From NCBI GenBank assembly GCA_038150465.1, contig JAYOTP010000006.1, positions 22,300-86,299 on the forward strand: a stretch of 64,000 nucleotides of DNA. Direction: 5' to 3'. The notes below the pieces were generated by a model. That model saw only the letters and a list, made by a program, of their open reading frames with translations. It ran no database searches and was not told where the DNA came from. Source of the DNA: RFXV01 sp038150465. GTDB taxonomy: Bacteria > Bacteroidota > Bacteroidia > Flavobacteriales > Schleiferiaceae. The translations under genes were made by a program, and so were the position numbers. Every line of letters begins with the position of its first letter. The stretch's first letter is position 1. Shown here in pieces: positions 9,118-17,713 of this stretch.

Positions 9118-9810
9118 ATGATCCCTCCGATACCTACAGTCACCATGTCCGATCGACCATTGCTCCAGCAGAAGCTCCATGATTTTGGACGCTCCGCCCT
9201 CACGGACGCTGAATTACTGGCGCTGCTCATCGGTAAAGGACATAAGGGCCGAAGTGCTTTGGACATTGCCCGGGATCTGTTGGCCAATGTCGATGATGAT
9301 CTCAAATGCCTGGGTCAAAAGAGCATTGAGGAATTCAAAGGAACATCCGGGATAGGAGAAGCAGGTGCATTTGCACTGCTTGCTGCCTTCGAGCTCGGCC
9401 GCAGAAGAAATACAGAAGTGCTTAAGGAAAGGCCAACGATCCGTTCTGCATCTTCGGCACACGAGCAACTCAAAGGCGAACTTGAAGATCTGACCCATGA
9501 GGAGTTCTGGGTCATGTACCTGAATTCAGGGAGCCGGCTGATCGCAAAAAAGCGCATCAGCAGTGGCGGGCTTTCCGGTACCGTGGCCGATGTGCGGCTC
9601 ATATTGAAGTGGGCTCTCGATCTGCGTGCCACGGCCATGATCGCAGGACACAATCATCCCAGCGGCAACCTCAAACCCAGTGAGCCGGATATTCGCCTCA
9701 CCCGAAAGTTGAAAGAAGCGTCCGAATGGATGGATATTCGTCTGCTCGATCACCTGATCTTCACCGATAAGGGATACTTTAGTTTCGCAGACGAAGGAGT
9801 TGTATTCTAA
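9118..9810 (+). CDS. radC: RadC family JAB/MPN+ domain protein
   Basis: 230-residue RadC. An N-terminal helix-hairpin-helix region (residues ~60-90, with FKGTSGIGEAGA) is followed by a JAB1/MPN+ domain with the complete metal-binding motif H178-x-H180-PSG...D191 (HNHPSGNLKPSEPD). Members were named for DNA repair, but the enzymatic role is unproven; the fold is that of metalloproteases/deubiquitinases. A second start at 9145 (MSDRPLL) is equally plausible because RadC proteins usually begin just before the RPREKLL-like motif. It sits 15 bases upstream of the glycan operon and may be read into it, although no functional link is expected. Confidence 0.88.
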   Translation: MIPPIPTVTMSDRPLLQQKLHDFGRSALTDAELLALLIGKGHKGRSALDIARDLLANVDDDLKCLGQKSIEEFKGTSGIGEAGAFALLAAFELGRRRNTEVLKERPTIRSASSAHEQLKGELEDLTHEEFWVMYLNSGSRLIAKKRISSGGLSGTVADVRLILKWALDLRATAMIAGHNHPSGNLKPSEPDIRLTRKLKEASEWMDIRLLDHLIFTDKGYFSFADEGVVF

Positions 9811-9825
9811 ACGCACCATCCATTC

Positions 9826-10920
9826 ATGTTGAAAATCGTCAATCTCGTGGGTGCGCGCCCACAATTCATCAAGTCGGCGGGTATATCACGGGTGATCCAA
9901 AGCGATCCGGAAATTGAAGAGATCTATGTGCATTCTGGTCAGCATTACGACGAAGAAATGTCTGAGCAGTTCTTCAAAGAGTTGGCTCTTCCCAACCCGC
10001 ATCATCATCTGAACGGTGGAAATTTCAGCGGGCAGGAGCAGATCGAATACCTCACGACCAAATTTTCCATTCTGCTGGAGAAGCTCGCTCCGGACGCCCT
10101 GATCGTTTATGGAGATACCAATACGACCCTCTCTGGGGCACTTGCCGCAAGCCATTGCGGCGTCCCGATCGCACATGTCGAGGCGGGGCTGAGGTCCTAC
10201 AATCGGAGCATGCCAGAGGAGTACAATCGCGTGAAGACAGACCGATTGGCCAAGTGGCTCTTTTGTCCCACACCGACATCTGTGCTGAACCTCAAAAAAG
10301 AGGGGCTTCTCCACACTGCATGGCGCAAAGTGATCATGTGCGGCGATGTGCAATTCGACAACATCAAGCATTTTGGCCAACAGATCGATCATGACTTTGT
10401 CAAGAAATTGACTGGGGGCGGGAAGTTCGCCCTGCTGACCATCCACAGGAATTTCAATACCGACCGGATGGACCGGCTGATCCCCTTGCTGTCGAATATT
10501 CGACAGCTGTGCAAGGAACACGGAATGCGTGCGTTGATGCCTACTCATCCGCGTTTGATGCATGTCATAGAAGAAAACAATGAAGTGGCTGAGCTGATGA
10601 ATTCGACTGAATTCATTGTGGTGCCTCCTGTGAGCTATGGCGAGGTCATCAGTCTGATGCACGATTCTGAATGCGTCATGACGGATTCGGGCGGACTGAC
10701 CAAAGAAGCATCATTGCTGGGCAAAAAGGTCCTGGTCCTTCGCACCGAGACCGAATGGACCGAATGGGTGGATGCTGGCTGTGCCTTTGTGGTGGATACA
10801 GAACTTGATGAAATGCGCTCGGCAATGGATCCTGCCCGGTCTCCTGGCCACATCCCAGACGAGTTCCAAAAGCCAGCCGCGCCTGTGGTCGTGGAAGCCA
10901 TCAAATCAGATCTGCTGTAG
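9826..10920 (+). CDS. wecB: Non-hydrolysing UDP-N-acetylglucosamine 2-epimerase
   Basis: 364-residue cytoplasmic enzyme of the UDP-GlcNAc/UDP-ManNAc epimerase family. Visible motifs are GARPQFIK (9-16), GDTNTT (96-101), HVEAGLRS (117-124), MPEE (129-132), TIHRNFNTD and TDSGGLTKEA. The segment TETEWTEW, in place of the classic RDTTERPE, resembles epimerases that act on 2,3-diacetamido-sugars (WbpI-like), so the substrate may not be plain UDP-GlcNAc. It is the first gene of an operon in which all following genes overlap; its stop overlaps or nearly touches the next start. It supplies a nucleotide sugar for surface-glycan synthesis; the polymer is unknown. Confidence 0.88.
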   Translation: MLKIVNLVGARPQFIKSAGISRVIQSDPEIEEIYVHSGQHYDEEMSEQFFKELALPNPHHHLNGGNFSGQEQIEYLTTKFSILLEKLAPDALIVYGDTNTTLSGALAASHCGVPIAHVEAGLRSYNRSMPEEYNRVKTDRLAKWLFCPTPTSVLNLKKEGLLHTAWRKVIMCGDVQFDNIKHFGQQIDHDFVKKLTGGGKFALLTIHRNFNTDRMDRLIPLLSNIRQLCKEHGMRALMPTHPRLMHVIEENNEVAELMNSTEFIVVPPVSYGEVISLMHDSECVMTDSGGLTKEASLLGKKVLVLRTETEWTEWVDAGCAFVVDTELDEMRSAMDPARSPGHIPDEFQKPAAPVVVEAIKSDLL

Positions 10921-10934
10921 TGTGGGCATCTGGA

Positions 10935-12086
10935 ATGCGCTACCTGCGCAACTTCACCTTACTGGCCTGTCGATCGGATGGACGCGCGCTCCTGGGCGGA
11001 TCGTACACTTCGACTGAAGACAAGCTCGATGAGGCTGTGCAAGGGGCCTTCAACTGGTTGTTGTCCGCTCAAAGGCCGGATGGTGGATTTGCCTCCTGGT
11101 ATCTTGACTCAGGATGGACATCCTCTTATCCGGAGACGACGGGGTACATCCTTCCAGTCTTGCTCGATGCCGGCAAGCGCCTCGGTCGTCAGCAGGAATC
11201 GGAAGAGGCCGCAAGAAAGGCACTTGAGTGGCTCGAGACCATTCAGCACACCCATGGAGGATGGGCAGGGGGCTACGTCGATCAAAAGAGACCGCCTGTG
11301 GTCTTCAACACAGGACAGGTGATCCGTGGCATGCTGGCTGCACACACCTACTTTTCGGACGATCGCTGGCTGCATTCGGCGCAGCGCGCGGGAGATTGGT
11401 TGCTGGATATGCAAGACGAAGACGGGTCGTGGAAAACATCGGTCTACAGGGGAATGGTCCGGGTCTACGACACCTACGTGGCCGCGCCTTTGGCGGAACT
11501 CTATCAGCGCACTGGAAAAGAAGCCTATGCCCAGGCGGCAAGGCGGCAATGCCAATGGGTGATCCGCGAGAAGCAGGAGAAAAATGCCTGGTTTCACGAT
11601 GCGGACAACACCATAGAGCACAATGACCGTCCGATTCTGCACACCCTGGCCTACACCATCGATGGATTGATAGAAACCGGTATCCTCCTGGGCGATGATG
11701 AATTCATATCGGCAGGGGAGCGCGCGGCCCTGGTGCTGCTGGCGGCTTTTCTTGAAGATAATGGACTCCGCGGCCGATATGATGCCCATTGGCGGGGTTC
11801 GGAATCTTTCATCACCACAGGTGGGGCCCAAATGAGCATAGCCTGGAATCGATTGTACGCGCTCAGAGGAACGCCCGAACTCAAAAGCGCATTCAGCCAA
11901 ATGAATCGCTCGTTGATGCGCATGCAGATCCGGGGAAGCCAAATGGAATGCGAGGGCGCATTGTTCGGATCACAGCCCCTCTGGGGCAGGTACGAGGCAT
12001 TCGGTTGCCCCAATTGGGCGAGCAAGTATTTTTTGGAGGCGCTGCTGATGGAAGACAAGGCAACATCTTTGGCAGGCCATGGCTGA
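10935..12086 (+). CDS. Alpha/alpha-toroid protein (terpene-cyclase/prenyltransferase-like fold)
   Basis: 383-residue cytoplasmic protein with no signal peptide. It shows repeats of the QW type, Q-x-x-x-G-G/S-F/W (AQRPDGGFASW, IQHTHGGWAGG, MQDEDGSWKTS), spaced through an all-helical sequence. This predicts an alpha/alpha-toroid like terpene cyclases or carbohydrate epimerases. The DxDD or DxD motifs of squalene-hopene cyclase are not evident. The setting inside a sugar operon suggests a carbohydrate-acting or glycan-lipid role; this is inference. The start is uncertain: ATG 10935 (chosen) or GTG 10920 overlapping the wecB stop. The stop overlaps the following acetyltransferase by eight bases. 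Confidence 0.6.
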   Translation: MRYLRNFTLLACRSDGRALLGGSYTSTEDKLDEAVQGAFNWLLSAQRPDGGFASWYLDSGWTSSYPETTGYILPVLLDAGKRLGRQQESEEAARKALEWLETIQHTHGGWAGGYVDQKRPPVVFNTGQVIRGMLAAHTYFSDDRWLHSAQRAGDWLLDMQDEDGSWKTSVYRGMVRVYDTYVAAPLAELYQRTGKEAYAQAARRQCQWVIREKQEKNAWFHDADNTIEHNDRPILHTLAYTIDGLIETGILLGDDEFISAGERAALVLLAAFLEDNGLRGRYDAHWRGSESFITTGGAQMSIAWNRLYALRGTPELKSAFSQMNRSLMRMQIRGSQMECEGALFGSQPLWGRYEAFGCPNWASKYFLEALLMEDKATSLAGHG

Positions 12087-12984
12087 TCTGATCGGTCAAA
12101 TACGAAAAGTCCTTCCTGGATTCGTGCTGGATCGGATCCGAAAAGAGAAGAAGAAGAAAAGGCGTCGTGAGCTGGCCAGGCAGAAGGAACAGGGCAGCAT
12201 TCTGAATCAGCAGGATCTGGAGGATGGCTTGCGCAAAATGGGGATCGGCCAAGGAGATACGCTCATGGTGCATTGTCGCCTGAGTTCCATTGGCTATGTG
12301 GAAGGCGGACCCGAAGTTCTGTACCAAGCCCTCAGGAGTGCTCTTGGACCCAATGGACATCTGTTGATGCCCTCGTCTCCGGTCAGGAAACTTCAACTGG
12401 ATTTTGCTCGGCAGCAAAGAGCCGTCGATCTGCGCGAGATCCCGTCTGCGATGGGCGCTCTGTCCGAACACATGCGCAAATGCCCAGGCGTGCTTCGAAG
12501 CACGCATCCCACCGAAGCTGTTCTTGCTGTGGGCCCGAAGGCAGAATGGCTTGTATCCGGTCATTCTTCGGCTGCCGCTCCCTATGCCGCGGATTCTCCT
12601 TTTCGTCGGATGATGGAATTTTCAGGAAAGATCCTCTACCTCGGAGTCACCCTGGACAACGCTGGAACGCATCTGCATACTTTGGAAGATGAGGTGGCGT
12701 TTCCATACCCCGTCTACACTCAAGAGCAGTTTGCTTTTCGCGTGACAGACCTAAAAGGGATCACAAATGAAATGAAGACAAGGGTGCACGATCCAGAGTG
12801 GAGCCGAAGGCGAAAATGCGATGAGCTGATTCCGCTTTTTGAGGAAAAAGGAGTCTTGACCCGGCATCGCCTTGGAGAGGCCGAATGTTTACTTTTGGAT
12901 GCATCCCAAATGTTCCAAACCATGGTGCAGGCTTTTGAAGAACGCGGAGTGACCATGTACCATCCGAAAGGCAGACCATCGTGA
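12079..12984 (+). CDS. AAC(3)-family N-acetyltransferase
   Basis: 301-residue protein of the aminoglycoside 3-N-acetyltransferase fold. After a lysine/arginine-rich N-terminal helix (residues ~20-45, KEKKKKRRRE) come the family blocks GDTLMVHCRLSSIG, EGGPEVLYQALRSALGPNG, STHPTEAVLAVG (with the conserved His) and GTHLHTLEDE. The same family holds antibiotic-resistance enzymes and many sugar N-acetyltransferases. The neighbours (epimerase, deacetylase) make acetyl transfer to an amino sugar the likelier job. It overlaps the toroid gene by eight bases and the SDR gene by four. Confidence 0.8.
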   Translation: MADLIGQIRKVLPGFVLDRIRKEKKKKRRRELARQKEQGSILNQQDLEDGLRKMGIGQGDTLMVHCRLSSIGYVEGGPEVLYQALRSALGPNGHLLMPSSPVRKLQLDFARQQRAVDLREIPSAMGALSEHMRKCPGVLRSTHPTEAVLAVGPKAEWLVSGHSSAAAPYAADSPFRRMMEFSGKILYLGVTLDNAGTHLHTLEDEVAFPYPVYTQEQFAFRVTDLKGITNEMKTRVHDPEWSRRRKCDELIPLFEEKGVLTRHRLGEAECLLLDASQMFQTMVQAFEERGVTMYHPKGRPS

Positions 12985-13721
12985 GTACAGCACCCGTCAT
13001 GCTCATTACCGGTGCCTCCGGTGGTGTGGGCCAGCAATTGACGCGCTTCTTTGCAAAAAAAGAAGTCCGTCTGCTGCTCCATGCACACCGTGGAATACAA
13101 GATCTGCAGTCCCTTGTTGACGGGCTGGACTTCTCGCACCCACCGCATTTGTTTCAGGCCGATCTCGGGGAGCTCGAGGCGGTGCAGACGCTTTGTGAAA
13201 AGGCCATAGCCGTTCACGGCTCGGTGGATGTGTTGGTCAATAACGCAGGTGTTTCATCTGCAGCCATTAGCTGGAAACTCGATCCATCTGAATGGGACCG
13301 GGTGTTATCTGTGAATTTGACCGCGCCCTTTCTCATGTCAAAAGAGTTGCTTCCGGCCATGCGGAAAAAGGGTTTCGGACGCATTGTGAACATCTCATCG
13401 ATCGTTGCACAGACCGGTGCGGTGGGCACGGCCGCATATGCGGCATCCAAGGCGGGGCTCTTTGGTCTGTCTGCATCCATGGCCCGCGAGCTGGCTCCAA
13501 AGGGGATCACAGTGAATACCGTCGCTTTGGGGTATATGAGCAAAGGCATGATCGAAGAATTGAGCGGAGAAATGAAGGAGGATCTGCTGCGCGCCATTCC
13601 CGCGAATCGCTTTGGCGAGGTGGAGCAATTGGGCGCACTCATCGAATATCTGATGGGCCCTGATGCGGATTATATGACCGGTCAGGTACTCAATCTCAAC
13701 GGAGGCTTGTATGGCGGTTGA
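12981..13721 (+). CDS. SDR family oxidoreductase (FabG-like)
   Basis: 246-residue classical short-chain dehydrogenase. It has the cofactor motif TGASGGVG (10-17), NNAG (87-90), catalytic N112, a serine pair SS (139-140), and Y153-x3-K157 in YAASK. The sequence resembles 3-oxoacyl-ACP reductases (FabG), but in this operon a sugar or lipid-head-group reduction is as likely. It starts with GTG at 12981 that overlaps the preceding stop (GTGA), and it ends 11 bases inside the polysaccharide deacetylase gene. Both overlaps point to translational coupling. The substrate is not assignable. Confidence 0.82.
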   Translation: MSTAPVMLITGASGGVGQQLTRFFAKKEVRLLLHAHRGIQDLQSLVDGLDFSHPPHLFQADLGELEAVQTLCEKAIAVHGSVDVLVNNAGVSSAAISWKLDPSEWDRVLSVNLTAPFLMSKELLPAMRKKGFGRIVNISSIVAQTGAVGTAAYAASKAGLFGLSASMARELAPKGITVNTVALGYMSKGMIEELSGEMKEDLLRAIPANRFGEVEQLGALIEYLMGPDADYMTGQVLNLNGGLYGG

Positions 13722-15027
13722 TGTGGCGGTATGTGCAGATAAACGCACGCCAAGACTGCAGTACACCTTGCGCTTTGTCTTCGGCGAATTGCTGAACTGG
13801 ACATGGGAGCTTCATACCGAAGCGCAGGCATTTGCCGATTCAGACGCCACATTCAGGATCAACTACAGCAAAGAAGATGTCCCTTGCGATGTCCGAATGG
13901 GCGTGCACGGCCTGCTCAGCGAGACCGAACTGTTCGAGCAAAACCTTCGGTTGTCGGACTGGGAAGGCCTTCCGGTATTCTTTTCTGCTTCCAGTGTTTC
14001 AGATGTTCCCTTCGATGCGTTCTCGGCTACTTTCTACTGCCTGAGTCGGTATGAGGAATACCTGCCGTTCGTGGCGGATGAGCACGACCGTTTTCCCGCA
14101 GAACAGTCCGTGGCCTTTCAGGAAGGCTTTCTCAGCAGACCATTGGTCAATGAGTGGTGGGAGCGGATCCTCGCTCAGTGGAAGCGCATCGATCCTGAGC
14201 TGGAAGATCGGCGCGGACCCTATCGACTGCTCAGTACCATCGATGTGGACAACAGCTTTGCCTTTCGAGGGAAGGATCCCTTGCGGCTATTCTATGGCGC
14301 ATGTCAGGAACTGGCTTCCGGTCGGTCGGAACAATTTGCCAAGCGATGGGCCACCCTCTTTCGGGGTGCAACCGATCCGCTGGACACCTACGACCGCGAT
14401 ATGGCCTTTGCTGAGGATCTTGGTATTGAGCTTCTGTACTTTGTCCTTTTCAGTGAATGGGGTCCGAACGACCGCAATATTTCGCCTCATTCTCAGGTGC
14501 TGCAGCGCTCTGTTCGGCATATTTCTGATTTTGCCTCGCTTGGTGCGCATCCTTCCTACAGAGCATCTAAAGAATCCGATGTTCTGCACGATGAGAAGGC
14601 CGGGCTTGAGGCGCTGACCAAGCAGAAACTGAACAAGAGTCGGCAGCACTTTCTCCGCTTCCGGTTGCCTGCGACCTATCGGCAGTTGCGTGCGGCAGGG
14701 ATCAAGCAGGAGTACTCCATGGGCTATTCGACCCAGACCGGCTGGCGGGCGAGTTGCTGCGTTCCCTTCTTCTTCTATGACCTTGAAATGGAGGAGGAGA
14801 CAGATCTGAAGATCTTCCCCTTTGCCTTTATGGATTCGGTCTATCAGGATCATCTGAAAAAATCTGCGGGACAGGCCCTCACAGAAATGAAGATGTATGC
14901 AGAGCAGGCCAAACGCCTGAAGGGAACATTCGTCTCAGTGATGCATCAGAGGAATCTGGGAGATCTGTGGCCGGGATCTGAAAAGTGGCGGTCGGCTTAT
15001 GAGGAACTGATGCACTTTGCCCGATGA
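13711..15027 (+). CDS. Polysaccharide deacetylase family protein (Bacteroidota type)
   Basis: 438-residue protein with a C-terminal NodB-like deacetylase domain. The metal-binding motif TIDVDN (about residue 175), the histidine motif GAHPSYRAS, SRQHFLRFRLPATY and the strand YSMGYSTQTGWRAS are the landmarks of the Bacteroidota polysaccharide-deacetylase family found in capsule and exopolysaccharide clusters. The first ~165 residues form the separate N-terminal domain usual in this family. It would remove acetyl from an N-acetyl sugar. No signal peptide is seen, so it probably acts in the cytoplasm on a precursor, though this is uncertain. Its stop overlaps the following gene by four bases (ATGA). 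Confidence 0.8.
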   Translation: MAVDVAVCADKRTPRLQYTLRFVFGELLNWTWELHTEAQAFADSDATFRINYSKEDVPCDVRMGVHGLLSETELFEQNLRLSDWEGLPVFFSASSVSDVPFDAFSATFYCLSRYEEYLPFVADEHDRFPAEQSVAFQEGFLSRPLVNEWWERILAQWKRIDPELEDRRGPYRLLSTIDVDNSFAFRGKDPLRLFYGACQELASGRSEQFAKRWATLFRGATDPLDTYDRDMAFAEDLGIELLYFVLFSEWGPNDRNISPHSQVLQRSVRHISDFASLGAHPSYRASKESDVLHDEKAGLEALTKQKLNKSRQHFLRFRLPATYRQLRAAGIKQEYSMGYSTQTGWRASCCVPFFFYDLEMEEETDLKIFPFAFMDSVYQDHLKKSAGQALTEMKMYAEQAKRLKGTFVSVMHQRNLGDLWPGSEKWRSAYEELMHFAR

Positions 15028-15935
15028 TCCATTACGTACGGCATCATGAGGTGGATACCCTCAAGTGGGACCGTTGCATCAATGGCGATCCCTCCTGTCT
15101 GCCTTATGGCCTGCATTGGTATCTCGACCTCACCGCCCGTGAATGGGATGCGCTTGTGGTGGACGATTACCAGGCTGTTTTCCCCCTTCCACACAACAGA
15201 CGATGGGGCATCCCTTATGTGTTTCGTCCTTATGGGGTGCAGCAGTTGGGTCTTTTTGGCAAAGATGCTGAGCAGGATATGCTCGCGGATGTGCTCCGAA
15301 GCATTCCGTCGCGCTTCCTTTGGGTGGACTATTTTCTGAATGAGCAGAATATTGCTGCCAATGTTCGCGGCATGGAATTTCAGGAGCAGAACAACCAGGT
15401 CCTCGACTTGGCGGGCAGCTACGAATCGATCTACGAACGCTACAACCAGCGCACCCGACGCAACATCAAAAAGGCGCGAAAAGAACGGATGAAGATCTTT
15501 GAGTACGACAGTCCAGATGTCCTGCTCGATGTTTTCAAGGCCAATAAGGGAGCAGAACTCAGCAGCTGGACTCAGTGGCATTACGACCGTATGCGGTTGT
15601 TGATGTACCAGCTCATTCACAAAAGGAGAGGCTTTGTGTGGACGCTTCACGATGAGACCAACACGGCTTGTGCCGGTGTATTCATCGTGCAGTATCGGAA
15701 CAGGTTGGTTTCCTTGTTCACGGCCGTAAATGAGTACGGAAAGGAGAGAGGCGCCATGAGCTTTTTGCTGGACGAACTCTTCATTCTGTATTCCAACAAG
15801 GATATGTTCTTCGATTTTGAAGGATCCAACATCAAAGGTCTGGCGGAGTTCAATGCGGGCTTTGGTGCGGTCTCGAGGCCTTATCAACGCATCATAAAAA
15901 GCCGCATTCCCTTCCTGCGCAAATTCAGAAAATGA
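15024..15935 (+). CDS. FemAB/GNAT-like acyl- or aminoacyl-transferase
   Basis: 303-residue protein with the tandem GNAT fold of the FemAB/Mur-ligase-like transferases. Recognisable pieces are YERYNQRTRRNIKKARKE (the basic helix of the family, about residue 137), the central AGVFIVQYRNRLVSLFTAVNEYGKERGAMSFL-type region, and FFDFEGSNIKGLAEFNAGFG near the C-terminus. Related genes next to polysaccharide deacetylases in Bacteroidota are thought to transfer acyl or aminoacyl groups to sugars; that role is inferred here. It is coupled at both ends by ATGA overlaps with the deacetylase and with yjjG. Confidence 0.72.
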   Translation: MIHYVRHHEVDTLKWDRCINGDPSCLPYGLHWYLDLTAREWDALVVDDYQAVFPLPHNRRWGIPYVFRPYGVQQLGLFGKDAEQDMLADVLRSIPSRFLWVDYFLNEQNIAANVRGMEFQEQNNQVLDLAGSYESIYERYNQRTRRNIKKARKERMKIFEYDSPDVLLDVFKANKGAELSSWTQWHYDRMRLLMYQLIHKRRGFVWTLHDETNTACAGVFIVQYRNRLVSLFTAVNEYGKERGAMSFLLDELFILYSNKDMFFDFEGSNIKGLAEFNAGFGAVSRPYQRIIKSRIPFLRKFRK

Positions 15936-16571
15936 GCTATACGCATCTCTTCTTCGATCTCGACCATACCCTTTGGGATTTTGAAAAGAACAGCCGGATC
16001 ACCTTGGTGGAACTGTTCGAGGAAAAGCAGTTGGATCGATTGGGCGTACCCGACTTCGATGCTTTTTACACTGCGTACAAGGAAGAAAATGACCTGCTTT
16101 GGGCGCGTTACCGCAAAGGGGAGATAAAGAAGGATGAACTGCGCTCCAGCCGATTCCACAATACATTGAAACGCTTTGGGGATGGAGATGATCGGTGCGC
16201 ATCGGAGATCGAGCAGGCCTATATCGAAAGATCGCCCTATCAAACGCAACTTCTGCCTGGTGCCATGGAAACCATCCGCGTCCTCAGCAACCGCTACTCC
16301 TTGCACATCATTACCAATGGGTTTTCAGAGATACAGAACATCAAGATGGAACGATCGGGTCTGGCGCCATACTTCGGTAGTGTATTCAGTTCTGAAGCTG
16401 TGGGCGTTCAAAAACCAGATGCACGTGTTTTTTTACATGCCTTGAAGGAAACAGGAGCGAAAAGGAAGGAATCATTGATGATCGGAGACAGCCTGGAGGC
16501 GGATGTCCTAGGGGCCAGACGAGTGGGTATGGAAGCCGTGTATTTCAATCCGGAATCCAAGCCGCATGGAG
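15932..16571 (+). CDS. yjjG: YjjG-type HAD nucleotidase, C-terminus lost in gap
   Basis: HAD-superfamily phosphatase of the YjjG (non-canonical pyrimidine nucleotide) subfamily. 213 codons are present before the run of N. Motif I is FDLDHTLWDFEKNS, motif II lies in HIITNGFSE, motif III is the Lys in VQKPDARVF and motif IV is GDSLEADVLGA. About 15-25 residues are probably missing, judging by the usual ~230-residue length and the near-terminal VYFNPESKPHG. The frame that continues past the gap is not this protein. It overlaps the FemAB-like gene by four bases, so it is the last recognisable gene of the glycan operon. It may be a house-cleaning enzyme rather than part of the pathway. Confidence 0.85.
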
Positions 16572-16671
16572 NNNNNNNNNNNNNNNNNNNNNNNNNNNNN
16601 NNNNNNNNNNNNNNNNNNNNNNNNNNNNNNNNNNNNNNNNNNNNNNNNNNNNNNNNNNNNNNNNNNNNNNN
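16572..16671. other. Assembly gap (100 N)
   Basis: Run of exactly 100 N, a scaffolding placeholder. The missing YjjG tail (about 20 residues) plus the missing N-terminus of the following epimerase (about 35-45 residues) together need more than 100 bases, so the true distance is probably larger if the join is correct. Confidence 0.97.
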
Positions 16672-17598
16672 GGTTCGCTGCGCAGCAGCAGCAAAGGAGA
16701 TGCGATCAGGAAGGCGTTTGAAGAAGCAGGGGTCCCCACGGAGGCATTGACTTTCTGCGTGCTCGATCTTCTTGAGGATGAAGGCTGGGCGGAAGCCATG
16801 AAGGACTGTAGCTATATGTTGCATGTGGCATCGCCCTATCAGACCAGAGAACCAAAAGATCCGAACGAGTACATCCGGCCTGCAGTTGAAGGAACCATGC
16901 GCGCCCTGAAGGCTGCGCAAAAGGCTGGAGTCAAAAAAGTGGTGATCACCTCTTCCTTGGTAGCGATGCTTGGAGATGCGGATCGCTCCCTGGCCATCGA
17001 TCCCACGACATGGACCAACCCAGGATCCCGACAAGCATCGGCCTATCTGAAGAGCAAGGTGCTGGCTGAGAAGCGTGCTTGGGCATACATCAAGGGTCTG
17101 GAGGAAGAAAATGCGATGCAGCTGACCACCATTCACCCTGGACCCATCTTCGGTCCGACCTACACAGGTGAAATGTCCGGTGCGTCCTTGTCCATGACCA
17201 AAGACTTGATCACAGGCAGGATGCCCATGCTTCCCAAGGCGGCGATCAATATGTCTGATGTTCGCGATGTGGCACAGATCCATGTGCAGGCTTTAAAGAA
17301 CGATCAGACAAGCGGCAAGCGTCTGATCGTGGCTACAGAACGCCCCTATGAGTTCATAGAATTGGCTCAGATCCTCAAGTCCAACGGATACAAGAAAGTG
17401 AGTACCAAAGAGGCGCCCATAGGCCTCATGAAATTCATGGGCTTGTTCGTAGCGGACATCAAAGGCATGCTCCCTTTTGTGGGCAAAACCTATAGCGCTT
17501 CCATAGAAGAGACCATACAGCTGCTGGGATGGACCCCGCGCTCCATCGAAGAGACGATCATAGACACAGCCGCATCGGTCCAGTCTTTTTTGGATTAG
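16672..17598 (+). CDS. NAD(P)-dependent epimerase/reductase (dihydroflavonol-4-reductase-like), N-terminus in gap
   Basis: 308 residues of an extended SDR are present. Frame and homology place the first visible codon immediately after the gap (GSLRSSSKGDAIRKAF), so the Rossmann GxxGxxG motif lies in the missing sequence. Seen are DLLEDEGWAEAMKDCSYMLHVASPY, VVITSSLVAM, a YLKSK active-site motif and HPGPIFGP, which match the dihydroflavonol 4-reductase/cinnamoyl-CoA reductase-like aldehyde reductases. It likely reduces an aldehyde or ketone with NADPH; the natural substrate is unknown. A TTG at 16747 could be mistaken for its start. Downstream, 115 bases separate it from icmF. Confidence 0.8.
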   Translation, partial: GSLRSSSKGDAIRKAFEEAGVPTEALTFCVLDLLEDEGWAEAMKDCSYMLHVASPYQTREPKDPNEYIRPAVEGTMRALKAAQKAGVKKVVITSSLVAMLGDADRSLAIDPTTWTNPGSRQASAYLKSKVLAEKRAWAYIKGLEEENAMQLTTIHPGPIFGPTYTGEMSGASLSMTKDLITGRMPMLPKAAINMSDVRDVAQIHVQALKNDQTSGKRLIVATERPYEFIELAQILKSNGYKKVSTKEAPIGLMKFMGLFVADIKGMLPFVGKTYSASIEETIQLLGWTPRSIEETIIDTAASVQSFLD

Positions 17599-17698
17599 AA
17601 AACGGGCTTTCAGGCGGCATTCCCATCGCCCACTGCTGCGGCCTTGGCCATTTTTACTGCTGAATAGCTGCCCGGCTGTATTTTTAGGCACTCTTTGC

Positions 17699-17706
17699 CA
17701 AATTTG
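17699..17706 (+). promoter_or_regulatory. Candidate -7 element just before icmF
   Basis: CAAATTTG matches TAnnTTTG at seven of eight positions and ends seven bases before the icmF ATG at 17714. If real, the icmF mRNA would be leaderless or nearly so. No cobalamin riboswitch is recognisable in the short 115-base intergenic space. Confidence 0.35.
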
Positions 17707-17713
17707 CACCCCC

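Noticed and set aside
12079..12984. Aminoglycoside resistance gene
   Set aside because: The AAC(3) fold is clear, but the gene is locked by overlaps into a sugar operon with no mobile element nearby, so a metabolic N-acetyltransferase is more likely.
17599..17713. Cobalamin riboswitch before icmF
   Set aside because: Only a partial B12-box-like string (GCCCACTG) is present and 115 bases are too few for the full aptamer; no matching stems were found.
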